From contig JAWWBR010000013.1 in NCBI GenBank assembly GCA_033720855.1, positions 1 through 44,966 of the forward strand: a DNA stretch of 44,966 nt, read 5' to 3'. Under the pieces are notes generated by a model. That model saw only the letters and a list, made by a program, of their open reading frames with translations, searched no databases and was not told the origin of the DNA. Both the position numbers and the translations under genes were made by a program. This DNA is from SMXQ01 sp033720855. Lineage in GTDB: Bacteria; Pseudomonadota; Alphaproteobacteria; SMXQ01. Positions 7,715 to 15,407 of this stretch are shown one piece after another; the stretch's first letter is position 1, and the number at the start of each line of letters is the position of its first letter.

Positions 7715-8854
7715 TTAGGCGGCCATGCTCTTGTTGCCGCTGAAGACACCGAGATTCCGGCTCTTGCTTCTGCGGCCGTCTTCCCATTCCTTCAGCTGCT
7801 GACGGCTGTCGGATTGCTCGATCACGCGCTGGAAAGCGCGCCAGATCATGTAGACGATGAACAGGAAGAAGGCCAGGAGGATGAGCAGGTTGATCAGGCT
7901 GCCCCGTTCGAACGAGTAGCCAGCGATACGAATACGACCGTCGCCCGACCGGTTCGCCTTCTCCTCCCCGCCGAAACCGGCACTGGTGCGCTTGTCTCCA
8001 AACGCCGAGCCGCCGTCTCCGGTGCCGCCCGCGGCCGTGCCCGATGCGGGGACGATCGGCCCTTGACCGCCGGCCCCGAAGCCGGTGTCGGCCGATGCGT
8101 TAAGGAAGCCGCCGCCCGCGCCGGCCTGTGCGCCGCCGCCGGAGAATCCCGAGCTGCTCTGGTCACGCGCGTCCTCGCCGGGCGACGCGGATACTGAGCC
8201 GCCGGTGCCGGGCTCGGCCGATGCGCCTGGACTGCCTGCCGTCGCAACGTCTTGGCCGCCGCCGGAATCCTGCGCAACGGTAGTGCCCCCGCCTCCGCCG
8301 CTGCCCGATCCGGACCCCGTCGTCTCGCCGGAAGAGGCGCCACCCGGTCCCGATGTGCCGCCGGGACTGCCGCTGCCTCCACCGGGGGTCGTGCCGGACG
8401 GGCCGCCTGTCGTCCCGGTGCCGCCAGGGCCGCCGGCGACGTCGGTTTCGTCGCCGCTGTCGCCATTACCGGCGGTGTCGCTGTTGCCGGTGTCGTCGCC
8501 GGACGTTCCCGAGTCATCGCCCGAACCGCCATCGCCACCGCGGTCGGCTGTCGCTTCGCCACCGCCGCCGCCGGTGGTATCGTCGCCGCCGCCAATGGTG
8601 GTGCCGCCACCGGGCGGGTTCGAACCCGATCCAGAGCCGGAGCCGCCCCCGCCGTTGCCGGTATTGCCGGCTCCGGGGCCTTCATCGGTTTCGATATTTT
8701 CGGCAATGTAGGTGAAGTTGTCGTTGAGCTCCGCGCCCACCGCCACCAACGAGCCGATGATGACGACACCAATCAGTGCCGCCGCCAACGCGTATTCGAT
8801 CGCCGTCACGCCAGCGTTCGAATTCAGCACTCTTCGTAGCAACCCAAGCATCAC
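7715..8854 (-). CDS. Flp-type prepilin with Gly/Ser-rich linker and second membrane segment
   Basis: 379 residues (numbering from GTG 8854; an ATG follows at once at 8851 and is equally possible). Residues 1-15 are a short basic leader ending in Gly15, then VTAIEY: a class IV prepilin peptidase site G|xxxxE with the Glu-Tyr pair typical of Flp pilins, followed by a hydrophobic helix (21-40). Ordinary Flp pilins end after 50-80 residues. Here residues 57-305 are a low-complexity Gly/Ser/Thr/Asp/Pro linker, and 318-338 are a second strongly hydrophobic segment (LINLLILLAFFLFIVYMIW), followed by a basic tail of about 40 residues. No tad/cpa assembly genes lie nearby. A CtrA-type box sits just upstream. 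Inference: an envelope-spanning or surface protein processed by prepilin peptidase, or a tethered pilin; its function is unknown. Confidence 0.8.
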   Translation of the reverse strand: MMLGLLRRVLNSNAGVTAIEYALAAALIGVVIIGSLVAVGAELNDNFTYIAENIETDEGPGAGNTGNGGGGSGSGSGSNPPGGGTTIGGGDDTTGGGGGEATADRGGDGGSGDDSGTSGDDTGNSDTAGNGDSGDETDVAGGPGGTGTTGGPSGTTPGGGSGSPGGTSGPGGASSGETTGSGSGSGGGGGTTVAQDSGGGQDVATAGSPGASAEPGTGGSVSASPGEDARDQSSSGFSGGGAQAGAGGGFLNASADTGFGAGGQGPIVPASGTAAGGTGDGGSAFGDKRTSAGFGGEEKANRSGDGRIRIAGYSFERGSLINLLILLAFFLFIVYMIWRAFQRVIEQSDSRQQLKEWEDGRRSKSRNLGVFSGNKSMAA

Positions 8855-8870
8855 GCAAACTCTACCACCC

Positions 8871-8889
8871 CGTTAAGCTTCTTTTAACG
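8871..8889 (-). promoter_or_regulatory. CtrA-type binding box upstream of prepilin gene
   Basis: The sequence CGTTAA-N7-TTAACG contains an exact TTAA-N7-TTAA, the consensus of the alphaproteobacterial cell-cycle regulator CtrA, inside a 6-bp perfect inverted repeat. It lies only 17-20 bases from the prepilin start codon. That is closer than expected for an activator contacting the -35 region of a leadered mRNA, so it may act on a leaderless transcript or as a repressor site. CtrA control of Flp pilin genes (pilA) is known in Caulobacter. Confidence 0.6.
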
Positions 8890-8964
8890 CTAACACATTG
8901 CGGAGTTCATTTCTACATGCAGAATGCAAGACGGCGAAATAATCAACCAAGACGTTATTTGTAA

Positions 8965-8980
8965 GCATTAACCTTAATGC
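8965..8980. repeat. Short inverted repeat with TTAA half-sites
   Basis: GCATTAA-CC-TTAATGC is a perfect 7-bp inverted repeat with a 2-base spacer, 110 bases upstream of the prepilin start and in the same AT-richer region as the CtrA-type box. It could be an operator. It does not have the N7 spacing of a full CtrA site. Confidence 0.5.
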
Positions 8981-9131
8981 AGGGCCAAAACTTGTAATCC
9001 GAATGCAGTAATCCCTTGGACCATGCGCTTCGCAATCGGGCGTAGCGAAAATGCTTGTGCGACGGGGCTTGCAGGCCCACGCCGAGGGAGATTTGCGAGG
9101 CCAGCCGCCGTCCCCGTGGCCTCGCGCCGGT

Positions 9132-9179
9132 TTCCCGGCCCCCGCCCGGCGCGGGCTGGGGATATTTTGGGGCCGGGAA
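9132..9179 (-). terminator. Strong hairpin after the CmcJ-like gene
   Basis: An 11-bp perfect stem, TTCCCGGCCCC (9132-9142) with GGGGCCGGGAA (9169-9179), encloses a 26-base loop. It begins 29 bases past the stop at 9208. There is no T-tract on either side, so it may be a 3'-end stabiliser or a weak terminator rather than a canonical intrinsic one. Confidence 0.45.
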
Positions 9180-9207
9180 TCTTCTACGGTGTCCGAGACG
9201 AAAGCGC

Positions 9208-10029
9208 TCAGAAGAACACGAAGGTCCGCGCTTCGATGCTCTCCCTGGGCCGCGCGCCGGCCGGCGTGTTGGGATCGTCGATCGCCGTATGAGCGGCGAA
9301 GCGCGCGCGGCCGTCGGTTGCCGAATCGTAGCACTTGATCAGGACGGCCTCGTCGCGTTCCTGGCGCGGAAAATAATACCAGAGGTGGTCGGGGTTGAAG
9401 GTGACATGCTGCACTTCGCCGATCCGGTCCTTGGCGCGCCGTTCGGTGGACACCAAATCCTCGGGCGCGATGCTGCGGGCGTCCAATAGGGCCAGGGGCT
9501 TGCTTTCGAGGGGGCCGAACATAGGCCGCCAGACATTGACGATGGCGAAGCGGTGGGCGAGCAGATCCTCGGCCTCCTCCGGGGGCAGCAGATCGCGGAC
9601 CCTCTTGGGCGCCGACCAATCGGTATAGTCGTTGTGCACCCGCCGAACCGGGCTGCGCACGCCGCGCTCGGCCTGGATGGTTTCGTCCTGGGCCCGCAGG
9701 GTGTAGTCGAACACCACCACCCGCTTAGCCCCGGTCGCCTCTTTCACCAGGCGCTCGAGCTCGGGTGTGTAGACGTTCTCCAGCTGGTCTTCGTCGTAGA
9801 AGTCGGTGACCGCGGTCGGGTGATGGACGAGGGCGAAACCCTCGCGGTCGAGATCAAGGGTGGCGGCGACCTGGCGTCCGTCGCGGACCCGGTGGTTATG
9901 GTTTTCGTAGGTGCCGGGATCCCGCTTTTCCTCCTCGGGCATGTTGACGTAAGTCACAGGTTTTCGGCCGGTGTTCACGAGATAGGTGAAGTTGGCCTCG
10001 ATGGTGTCGCCGATGTCGGTCTCGGTCAT
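9208..10029 (-). CDS. CmcJ/NvfI (AsqJ-like) family oxidoreductase
   Basis: A 273-residue protein resembling the CmcJ/NvfI/GA4-desaturase family, best known from cephamycin 7-alpha-methoxylation and fungal meroterpenoid pathways and related to Fe(II)/2-oxoglutarate enzymes. Candidate facial-triad residues are H132-x-D134 in RRVHNDYT and distal H247 in RFAAHTAIDDP. The family blocks FAIVNVWRPMFGPLESKPLALLD and HVTFNPDHLWYYFPRQ are intact. The ATG at 10029 follows a GGAGG motif. It lies 68 bases downstream of the class II glutamine amidotransferase gene on the same strand and may share its transcript. No biosynthetic cluster surrounds it, so a catabolic or detoxification hydroxylation role is more likely. 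The substrate is unknown. Confidence 0.85.
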   Translation of the reverse strand: MTETDIGDTIEANFTYLVNTGRKPVTYVNMPEEEKRDPGTYENHNHRVRDGRQVAATLDLDREGFALVHHPTAVTDFYDEDQLENVYTPELERLVKEATGAKRVVVFDYTLRAQDETIQAERGVRSPVRRVHNDYTDWSAPKRVRDLLPPEEAEDLLAHRFAIVNVWRPMFGPLESKPLALLDARSIAPEDLVSTERRAKDRIGEVQHVTFNPDHLWYYFPRQERDEAVLIKCYDSATDGRARFAAHTAIDDPNTPAGARPRESIEARTFVFF

Positions 10030-10097
10030 GGTGTCCTCCCACGCAATCGCGGCCTCCGAGAATAGCATCCGCCGCCGCTTCGGCAAACCGGTTGGCC

Positions 10098-10871
10098 TTA
10101 GAGGCGGGCGCGCCGGCCATTGCGGAATACCGCCAACGATCCGGGCGCCATCGCCTGCCAAGGTTCTGAGTGGGTGAGGGGCTGGGTTGCGATAATGGTT
10201 ACGACATCCTTGGGCGTGGTCTCGTGGGCGAAGTCCACCGTCATCTCGGTGTCGATCAGCCGCGCTTCGCCGAACGGCGCGCGGCGCGTCAGCCAGCTGA
10301 GATGGGTCGAGCAGTAGCAATAGAGATTGCGCGAATCCGCAAGCATGATGTTGAAGGTGCCGGTGCGGCCGATCCTGCCACAGAGGGTGCCGATGTAGCG
10401 AGCGATGGTGCCAAGGTCTTCGGGCGGCTCGGGGAAGCGCCGGCGCACACGGCCCAACAGCCAGCAGAAGGCATGCTCGCTGTCGGTGGTTCCGATCGGA
10501 CGATAGGTGCCGAGCGGCCAATGCTTGATCCCCTTGAGCCGGCCGTTATGGGCGAAGGCCCAGCTCCGGCCCCACAGCTCGCGGGTGAAGGGATGGGTGT
10601 TTTCCAGGCATATCTTGGAGGTGCCGGTGGCCTTGCGGATATGGCAGATCACTGTACGGCTCTTGACCGCATGGCTTTCGACCAGCTTGGCGACCTCCGA
10701 GGTCGAGCTGGGTGACGGGTCGTGAAAGGTGCGACAGCCCCGGGATTCGTAGAAGGCGATGCCCCAGCCGTCGCGGTGGGGGCCGGTGCGTCCGCCGCGC
10801 TGGATCAACCCCGAGAAGCTGAAGCGAATATCGGTCGGGGTATTGGCGCTCATGCCGAGAAGCTCGCACAT
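10098..10871 (-). CDS. Class II glutamine amidotransferase (YafJ-like)
   Basis: A 257-residue stand-alone Ntn-type glutaminase domain. The start MCELLGMS places Cys2 as the catalytic nucleophile after Met removal. Typical blocks follow: HRDGWGIAFYE, HIRKATGTSKICLENTHPF, WAFAHNGRLKG (the Asn/Gly oxyanion region) and TDSEHAFCWLL. Such YafJ/EgtC-like proteins either hydrolyse gamma-glutamyl amides (EgtC in ergothioneine synthesis) or have unknown roles. No egtB or egtD is present here, so EgtC is not supported. The start at 10871 is fixed by the need for Cys2. It is divergent from the DMT transporter (84 bases). Confidence 0.92.
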   Translation of the reverse strand: MCELLGMSANTPTDIRFSFSGLIQRGGRTGPHRDGWGIAFYESRGCRTFHDPSPSSTSEVAKLVESHAVKSRTVICHIRKATGTSKICLENTHPFTRELWGRSWAFAHNGRLKGIKHWPLGTYRPIGTTDSEHAFCWLLGRVRRRFPEPPEDLGTIARYIGTLCGRIGRTGTFNIMLADSRNLYCYCSTHLSWLTRRAPFGEARLIDTEMTVDFAHETTPKDVVTIIATQPLTHSEPWQAMAPGSLAVFRNGRRARL

Positions 10872-10955
10872 GCGCCAATTCTAACCGTCCCTTGCGCTTG
10901 GGCAAGGCGGCCCGAAATCGGCCCATCGCAGCCCGGATCGGCATAGAATTGAACC

Positions 10956-11846
10956 ATGACCTCGTCCCCGCCCTCGGGGCCCGCGTCCAAGATTTCGCGC
11001 GATGCCTTGATCGCGATGTCCTGGGCCGTGGCTTCGGCATTTTTCTATTCCCTGGTGCCCGTGGGCGTTCGCCTGCTGGCGCAGCGCGAGATGCCGCCCA
11101 TCGAGATCGTCTTCTTTCGCAACGCCATCGGTTTCGCCGTGTTCGCGGCCTTCTTCGCATGGCGCGGGTTCGGCACGCTCAGGACCCAGCGATTCGGGCT
11201 CCACCTGCAGCGCAACGTCGCCAATTTCGTCGGCATGTGGCTGTGGTTCGCGGCGCTTGCGGTGATGCCGCTGTCGAAAGCCATCGCCTTGCACTTCACG
11301 GAGCCGATGATGGCCGCGATCCTGGCCGTCTTCATCCTCGGCGAGCGACCGGGGATCCGGCGCTTGGTCGCCATCGGTGCGGGGTTCGTCGGCGTCCTCA
11401 TCATCCTCCGGCCGGGCGCCATCCCGACCGGACTGCCGGCGCTGATGGTTCTCGGCTCCGCCTTCCTTTACGCCTGTGTCACAATCTATTCCCGCGTGCT
11501 GGGGCGCACCGATGCGCCGTCCACCACCATCTTCTACTACCAGGCCATGTTGATGGCGTTCTCTCTAATCCCCGCCGCCTGGGTCTGGGTGTGGCCGGGC
11601 TGGGGCGACCTTCCGGGCCTGATCCTGATCGGGGTATTCGGCACCATCGCGCCCTACTGCATCGTCCGGGCCCTGCGTCATGCCGAGACCACCCTGGTCT
11701 TGCCCTTCGGATTCCTGCGCCTGCCGTTCACCGCAGCGATGGCGTTCGTGCTGTTCGCCGAACCGACCGAGGTCTGGACCTGGATCGGCGCCGCCGTGAT
11801 CTTCACTGCGACCTATTTCGTGACCCGGGGCGAGCGGCGCGCTTAG
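10956..11846 (+). CDS. DMT family transporter (EamA)
   Basis: An inner-membrane exporter or permease of 296 residues with about ten hydrophobic helices in two EamA repeats (roughly residues 15-150 and 160-292). Recognisable family blocks are PIEIVFFRNAIGFAVFAAFF, ALHFTEPMMAAILAVFILGERPGIRRLVAIGAGFVGVLIILRP split over the end of repeat one, and the mirrored TLVLPFGFLRLPFTAAMAF at the end of repeat two. It ends in a basic GERRA tail. Family members export amino acids, purines or metabolites; the substrate cannot be read. It is a single gene, with a 121-base gap before the class II aldolase gene on the same strand. Confidence 0.92.
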   Translation: MTSSPPSGPASKISRDALIAMSWAVASAFFYSLVPVGVRLLAQREMPPIEIVFFRNAIGFAVFAAFFAWRGFGTLRTQRFGLHLQRNVANFVGMWLWFAALAVMPLSKAIALHFTEPMMAAILAVFILGERPGIRRLVAIGAGFVGVLIILRPGAIPTGLPALMVLGSAFLYACVTIYSRVLGRTDAPSTTIFYYQAMLMAFSLIPAAWVWVWPGWGDLPGLILIGVFGTIAPYCIVRALRHAETTLVLPFGFLRLPFTAAMAFVLFAEPTEVWTWIGAAVIFTATYFVTRGERRA

Positions 11847-11967
11847 GCGCCAAGCAGGGCTTGTGGGGGAGCGGTGAAGGCTCTAAAACCGGAAGCAGAC
11901 AAAATCTCCGGTCGCGGCGCCCCGGCGCCGGCGGCCGCGACGGCGAGACAGAGGGAGACCGGTTACC

Positions 11968-12714
11968 ATGAACACGGCAGTGGACCTTTCCAATTCCGGC
12001 CAGGCGATTCGGGCCCAGGTGGCGGCCTGCACGCGGCTGCTCAACATGTCCGGGATCCTGCACTATTCGGGCCATGTCTCGGCGCGGGTGCCGGGCACCG
12101 ACCGGCTCTATATCCAGAGCCGGACCCAGAGCCGTGCCGAGGTGACGCCCGATAGCATCCTGCTGGTGGACCTCGAGGGCAATGTGCTCGAAGGCGACGA
12201 TAGGCCGCCGAGCGAGCTGGTGATTCACACCGAGGTTTACCGCAAGCGGCCCGATGTCGATGCGGTGATCCACAATCACATGGAGCTCGCCGCCGCCGTC
12301 ACCATGGCCAAGGGCGCCAAGGTGGAGATCATGGATTTCCACGCCGCCAGGTGGGCATCCGGGGTGCCGGTGATGCGTGAGGTCGGGCACATCAAAACCA
12401 AGGCCGACGGCGCCGCGCTGGCCGACTGCCTGGGCGATGCCCATGGCCTGCTGCTGCGCGCCCACGGCGTGGTGCTGGCGTCGGAAAGCGCGCCGGCGAT
12501 CCTGGTCGATACCCTGCATTTCGAGGACAACCTCAAGGCCCAGAAGGAAGCGCTCGCCTTCGGCAGCGAGATCGAGCCGCTGACCGCCGAAGAGCTGGCG
12601 CGGGTCGGCGAATACGAGGAACGGGACCACCATATCCGCAAGATGTGGAACTACTACGTGACCGAAGGACAAAAATCCGGGGTCATTCCCGAGGACTGGG
12701 AGGTCGGCCTCTAG
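11968..12714 (+). CDS. Class II aldolase/adducin family protein
   Basis: A cytoplasmic zinc-dependent aldolase or decarboxylase-like enzyme, 248 residues. The metal and acid residues of the FucA/AraD fold are present: E83 in PPSELVIH, H102-x-H104 in VIHNHMEL, and H166 in LLLRAHGVV. The ATG at 11968 has GAGGGAG 8-15 bases upstream. The N-terminus (VAACTRLLNMSGILHYSGHVSAR) fits the family's start. Members cleave sugar phosphates (fuculose-1-P, ribulose-5-P epimerisation) or act on other hydroxy acids. With MOSC and glyoxalase-like genes directly downstream on the same strand, a carbohydrate- or hydroxyacid-derived aldehyde substrate is possible but unproven. Confidence 0.92.
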   Translation: MNTAVDLSNSGQAIRAQVAACTRLLNMSGILHYSGHVSARVPGTDRLYIQSRTQSRAEVTPDSILLVDLEGNVLEGDDRPPSELVIHTEVYRKRPDVDAVIHNHMELAAAVTMAKGAKVEIMDFHAARWASGVPVMREVGHIKTKADGAALADCLGDAHGLLLRAHGVVLASESAPAILVDTLHFEDNLKAQKEALAFGSEIEPLTAEELARVGEYEERDHHIRKMWNYYVTEGQKSGVIPEDWEVGL

Positions 12715-12757
12715 GGCCGGGCGGCGCGCCGGACCGAAATCCGCGGGAGCAAAAGGG

Positions 12758-13456
12758 ATGGAACTCGTTTCGGTCAATGTTGGCTTGCCCCGCGAGGTCA
12801 CCTATCGCGGGCGCAGCTACCCGACGGCGATCTTCAAGGACCCGGTGGCCGGGCGGGTCGCGGTGGGGCGCCTCAACCTCGATGGCGACCGCCAGGGCAA
12901 TCCCCAGACCCATGGCGGTCCCGACATGGCGGTCTATGTCTATTCCCGGGATCATTATCCGTTCTGGCAAGAGGATCTCGGCACCGGCGGGCTGCCCTGC
13001 GGCGCCTTCGGCGAGAACCTGACCGTCACCGGCATGGCCGACGGCGAGGTCAATATCGGCGATATCTACGCGATCGGCAGCGCCCGCTTCCAGGTCACCG
13101 AGCCGCGCACGCCGTGCCACAAGCTGGCCATGAAGTTCGACGACCCCGGCCTGCCCAGGCGGTTCTTCGCCAGCGGCCGGCTGGGTTTCTATTTCCGCGT
13201 GCTGACCGAGGGCGATGTCGGCGCCGGCGACGAGATCCGCTGCGAGGCGCGGGATGCCGCCGGCCTCACCGTCGCCGAGCTTGCCGGCCTGTGGGCCGAC
13301 AAGGGGGCGGGGAGCGCGGCGCTCGAGCGCGCGCTCGCGGTCGAGGCGCTGTCGGCCAACTGGCGCAAGGCGCTGAGCCAGAGGCTGGCCGCGGCGCAGG
13401 AAGAACCCGGCGCGGCGCTCAGGGAATGGCGCGAGGATCGGCTGACCTGGGTCTGA
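12758..13456 (+). CDS. MOSC domain-containing protein (YiiM-like)
   Basis: A 232-residue protein resembling YiiM, a molybdenum-cofactor-dependent reductase of N-hydroxylated bases. The N-terminus ELVSVNVGLPREVTYRGRSYPTAIFKDPV, the block NPQTHGGPDMAVYVYSRDHYPFW, and the Cys motif EPRTPCHKLAMKF (Cys around 119, the presumed Mo ligand) match this group. The C-terminal third is helical (3-alpha domain), as in YiiM. The RBS GGGAG precedes ATG 12758. It is 43 bases after the aldolase gene and 45 bases before the glyoxalase gene, so probably the middle of a three-gene unit. Role: detoxification of N-hydroxylated compounds or a related Mo-dependent reduction. Confidence 0.92.
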   Translation: MELVSVNVGLPREVTYRGRSYPTAIFKDPVAGRVAVGRLNLDGDRQGNPQTHGGPDMAVYVYSRDHYPFWQEDLGTGGLPCGAFGENLTVTGMADGEVNIGDIYAIGSARFQVTEPRTPCHKLAMKFDDPGLPRRFFASGRLGFYFRVLTEGDVGAGDEIRCEARDAAGLTVAELAGLWADKGAGSAALERALAVEALSANWRKALSQRLAAAQEEPGAALREWREDRLTWV

Positions 13457-13501
13457 GGAGCGCGACGCCGGGAAGGAAGACGAGATGACAGGGAGAACAT
13501 C

Positions 13502-13927
13502 ATGAGCGAGCAAGACGGCGGCGGCGAAGCGCGGTTCCGTTTCCGGCACACCATGCTGCCGGTGGCCGATCTCGAGCGCGCCGTCGATTTCTATACCCGC
13601 CTCTTGGGTATGCAGGTGGTGCGCCGCCGCGACCAGGGCGATGACGGGCGGGCCATCGCCTATGTCGGCTACGGGCCGGAAGGCACCCATCCGGTATTGG
13701 AGCTGATCGCCGGCACCGGCAACGCGGACAAGCCCTGGGCGGGGCATATCGCCATTGCCGTCGCCGATCTTGAGGCGTTGTGCGGGACCCTGGAACGGGA
13801 GGGCGTGCGCTTTACCCGGCCCCTGACGGCGCCCGAGGGCGGCACCAACGAACTGGTCGCCAACATCCTCGATGCCGACGGTTTCGAGATCGAACTCAAC
13901 CAGCGCAAGGGCGGCATCTACAACTGA
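13502..13927 (+). CDS. Glyoxalase I-like VOC protein (lactoylglutathione lyase)
   Basis: A 141-residue vicinal-oxygen-chelate protein. All four metal ligands of bacterial GloA can be placed: H16 (FRHTMLPV), E67 (VLELIAG), H82 (AGHIAIAV) and E131 (FEIELNQR). The motif LERAVDFYTRLLGMQVVRR is a classic GloA N-terminal block. The expected reaction is isomerisation of the methylglyoxal-glutathione hemithioacetal to S-lactoylglutathione in the cytoplasm. A strong RBS (GGGAG) lies 6-10 bases before ATG 13502. It is last of the aldolase-MOSC-VOC run. A related VOC activity cannot be excluded, but the ligand set and length fit GloA well. Confidence 0.88.
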   Translation: MSEQDGGGEARFRFRHTMLPVADLERAVDFYTRLLGMQVVRRRDQGDDGRAIAYVGYGPEGTHPVLELIAGTGNADKPWAGHIAIAVADLEALCGTLEREGVRFTRPLTAPEGGTNELVANILDADGFEIELNQRKGGIYN

Positions 13928-14052
13928 GGGGCGGGCCCTCTGCGTGGACAGGAACCGGCACGGTCTGATAGCCTTTGGCCCATTCCCGGCGTGTTCATTG
14001 GCGCCCGAGGGGTAGTCGGGTGGCGTCGGCCAAACAGGGAGGTATGGATTCC

Positions 14053-15321
14053 ATGACCATCAAGACATCACTCACCGCGGCGGCGGCCGCCCTCGCCATG
14101 TTCACGGGCGCGGCGGCGGCCGATCCGATCGCCGATTTCTACAAGGGCAAGCGCGTCAAGATCATCGTCGGCGCCAGCTCCGGTGGCGGCTACGGCACCT
14201 ATGCGCGGATGGTTGCGGCGCATCTCGGCAAGAACATCCCCGGCAACCCGCGCATCATCGCCCAATTCATGCAGGGCGCGGCCAGTATCCGCGCCGCCAA
14301 TTACGTCTATAACGTCGCGCCCCAGGACGGCACCGTGCTGGGCGCGGTGCAGCGCGCCATTCCGTTCCTGCCGCTTTACGGCAAGCGGGGGCCGAAATAC
14401 GACCCCTTGAAATTCCACTACATCGGCAGCATCAACAACGAGGTTTCGATCTGCGTCGCCTGGCACACCACCGGCATCAAATCCATCCATGACGTGATGA
14501 AGAAAGAGCTGATCATCGGCGGTGCCGGCGCCAATGACACGGAAAACTTCCCGGCCGCGCTCAACAACATCCTCGGCACCAAGTTCAAGATCATCACCGG
14601 CTATACCGGCGTCGGAATCAACCTCGCCATGGAACGCGGCGAGGTATTCGGGCGCTGCGGCTGGTCCTGGACCTCATTCAAGAACCAGAAGGGCCAGTGG
14701 CTCAGGGACAAGAAGGTCAATGTCCTGATCCAGCTGTCGCTCAGGAAACTGCCGGAGATCGGCGACGTGCCGCTGGTGACGGAGATCACCACCACCAAGG
14801 AGGACCGCCAGACCTTCGAACTGATCTTCGCGCCCCAGGTCATGGGCCGGCCCTATCTGATGGGTCCCGGCGTGCCCAAGGCGCGGGTCGAGGCCATGCG
14901 TGCCGCCTTCGCCGCCACCACCCGCGAGCCGGAACTGGTCAAGAAGCTGAACAAGGCGCAGATGGACGTGGCCCTGGTCAGCGGTGCCGAGATCCAGGAG
15001 ATCGTCGCCAACGCTTACAAGACGCCGAAGTCGATCGTCGACCGCGCCCGCGAGTCCATGGTCTACAAGGGCAAGCGCATCAAGGCCAAGATCCAGTACG
15101 TCAAGGATACCGGGACCATCACCAAGGTCGTCCGCGGCGGTCGCAAGCTCGAGATGAAGCTCGCCAACGGCAAGACCGTGAAGACCAGCGTGTCGGGCCG
15201 CCGCACCAAGGTCTTCATCGGCGGCAAGAAGACCAAGCGCAAGAACATCAAGGTCGGCATGACCTGCACCTTCGACTATCCCGGTTCGGGCCAGCGCTCG
15301 CGCCGGATCGACTGCAAGTAG
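14053..15321 (+). CDS. TctC-type periplasmic receptor with extra basic C-terminal domain
   Basis: 422 residues. Start 14053 is chosen because AGGGAGG (14036-14042) is 10 bases upstream; an in-frame ATG at 14044 is too close. Signal peptide: residues 1-20, probable AxA cleavage near AAAA|DP. Residues about 25-330 form a tripartite-tricarboxylate-transporter receptor (FYKGKRVKIIVGASSGGGYGTYARMVAAHLGKNIPGNP; RPYLMGPGVPKARVEAMRAAFA). Family receptors usually end near 320-330. Here about 85 further residues are Lys/Arg-rich and beta-strand-like (TGTITKVVRGGRKLEMKLANG, then GKKTKRKNIKVGMTCTF), resembling small OB-type beta domains such as DUF5666-like ones. No tctA or tctB is adjacent, so the membrane partner must be elsewhere. 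A strong terminator follows. Confidence 0.88.
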   Translation: MTIKTSLTAAAAALAMFTGAAAADPIADFYKGKRVKIIVGASSGGGYGTYARMVAAHLGKNIPGNPRIIAQFMQGAASIRAANYVYNVAPQDGTVLGAVQRAIPFLPLYGKRGPKYDPLKFHYIGSINNEVSICVAWHTTGIKSIHDVMKKELIIGGAGANDTENFPAALNNILGTKFKIITGYTGVGINLAMERGEVFGRCGWSWTSFKNQKGQWLRDKKVNVLIQLSLRKLPEIGDVPLVTEITTTKEDRQTFELIFAPQVMGRPYLMGPGVPKARVEAMRAAFAATTREPELVKKLNKAQMDVALVSGAEIQEIVANAYKTPKSIVDRARESMVYKGKRIKAKIQYVKDTGTITKVVRGGRKLEMKLANGKTVKTSVSGRRTKVFIGGKKTKRKNIKVGMTCTFDYPGSGQRSRRIDCK

Positions 15322-15338
15322 TCTTCGCGTTCCGGAGG

Positions 15339-15375
15339 AACGGCCCGGCCCTCCATGGGGACCGGGCCGTTTTTC
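15339..15375 (+). terminator. Intrinsic terminator after the TctC-type gene
   Basis: A 10-bp perfect stem, AACGGCCCGG (15339-15348) with CCGGGCCGTT (15362-15371), has a 13-base loop and runs directly into TTTTCTT on the plus strand. It begins 18 bases after the stop codon. Confidence 0.88.
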
Positions 15376-15407
15376 TTACCTGGAGGGGCGGGTTTTAATG
15401 CCCGTCA

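Larger units (their letters stand above)
8855..9207. other. 353-base intergenic region between prepilin and CmcJ-like genes
   Basis: The prepilin-proximal part (about 8871-9010) is clearly poorer in G+C than its surroundings and contains the CtrA-type box and a short TTAA-containing palindrome, as expected of a promoter for the prepilin gene. The other half (9020-9207) is GC-rich, carries a strong hairpin just after the CmcJ-like stop, and shows no convincing gene. Confidence 0.6.

Noticed and set aside
8616..8627. GGGTTCGAACCC resembling a tRNA T-arm
   Set aside because: It lies inside the Gly-rich linker coding sequence of the prepilin-like gene, and no acceptor, D or anticodon arms can be fitted around it.
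7715..8854. Frameshift or fusion artefact in the prepilin-like gene
   Set aside because: The frame is continuous from the prepilin leader to the C-terminal helix and the linker composition is uniform in that frame; no stop or abrupt shift is seen.
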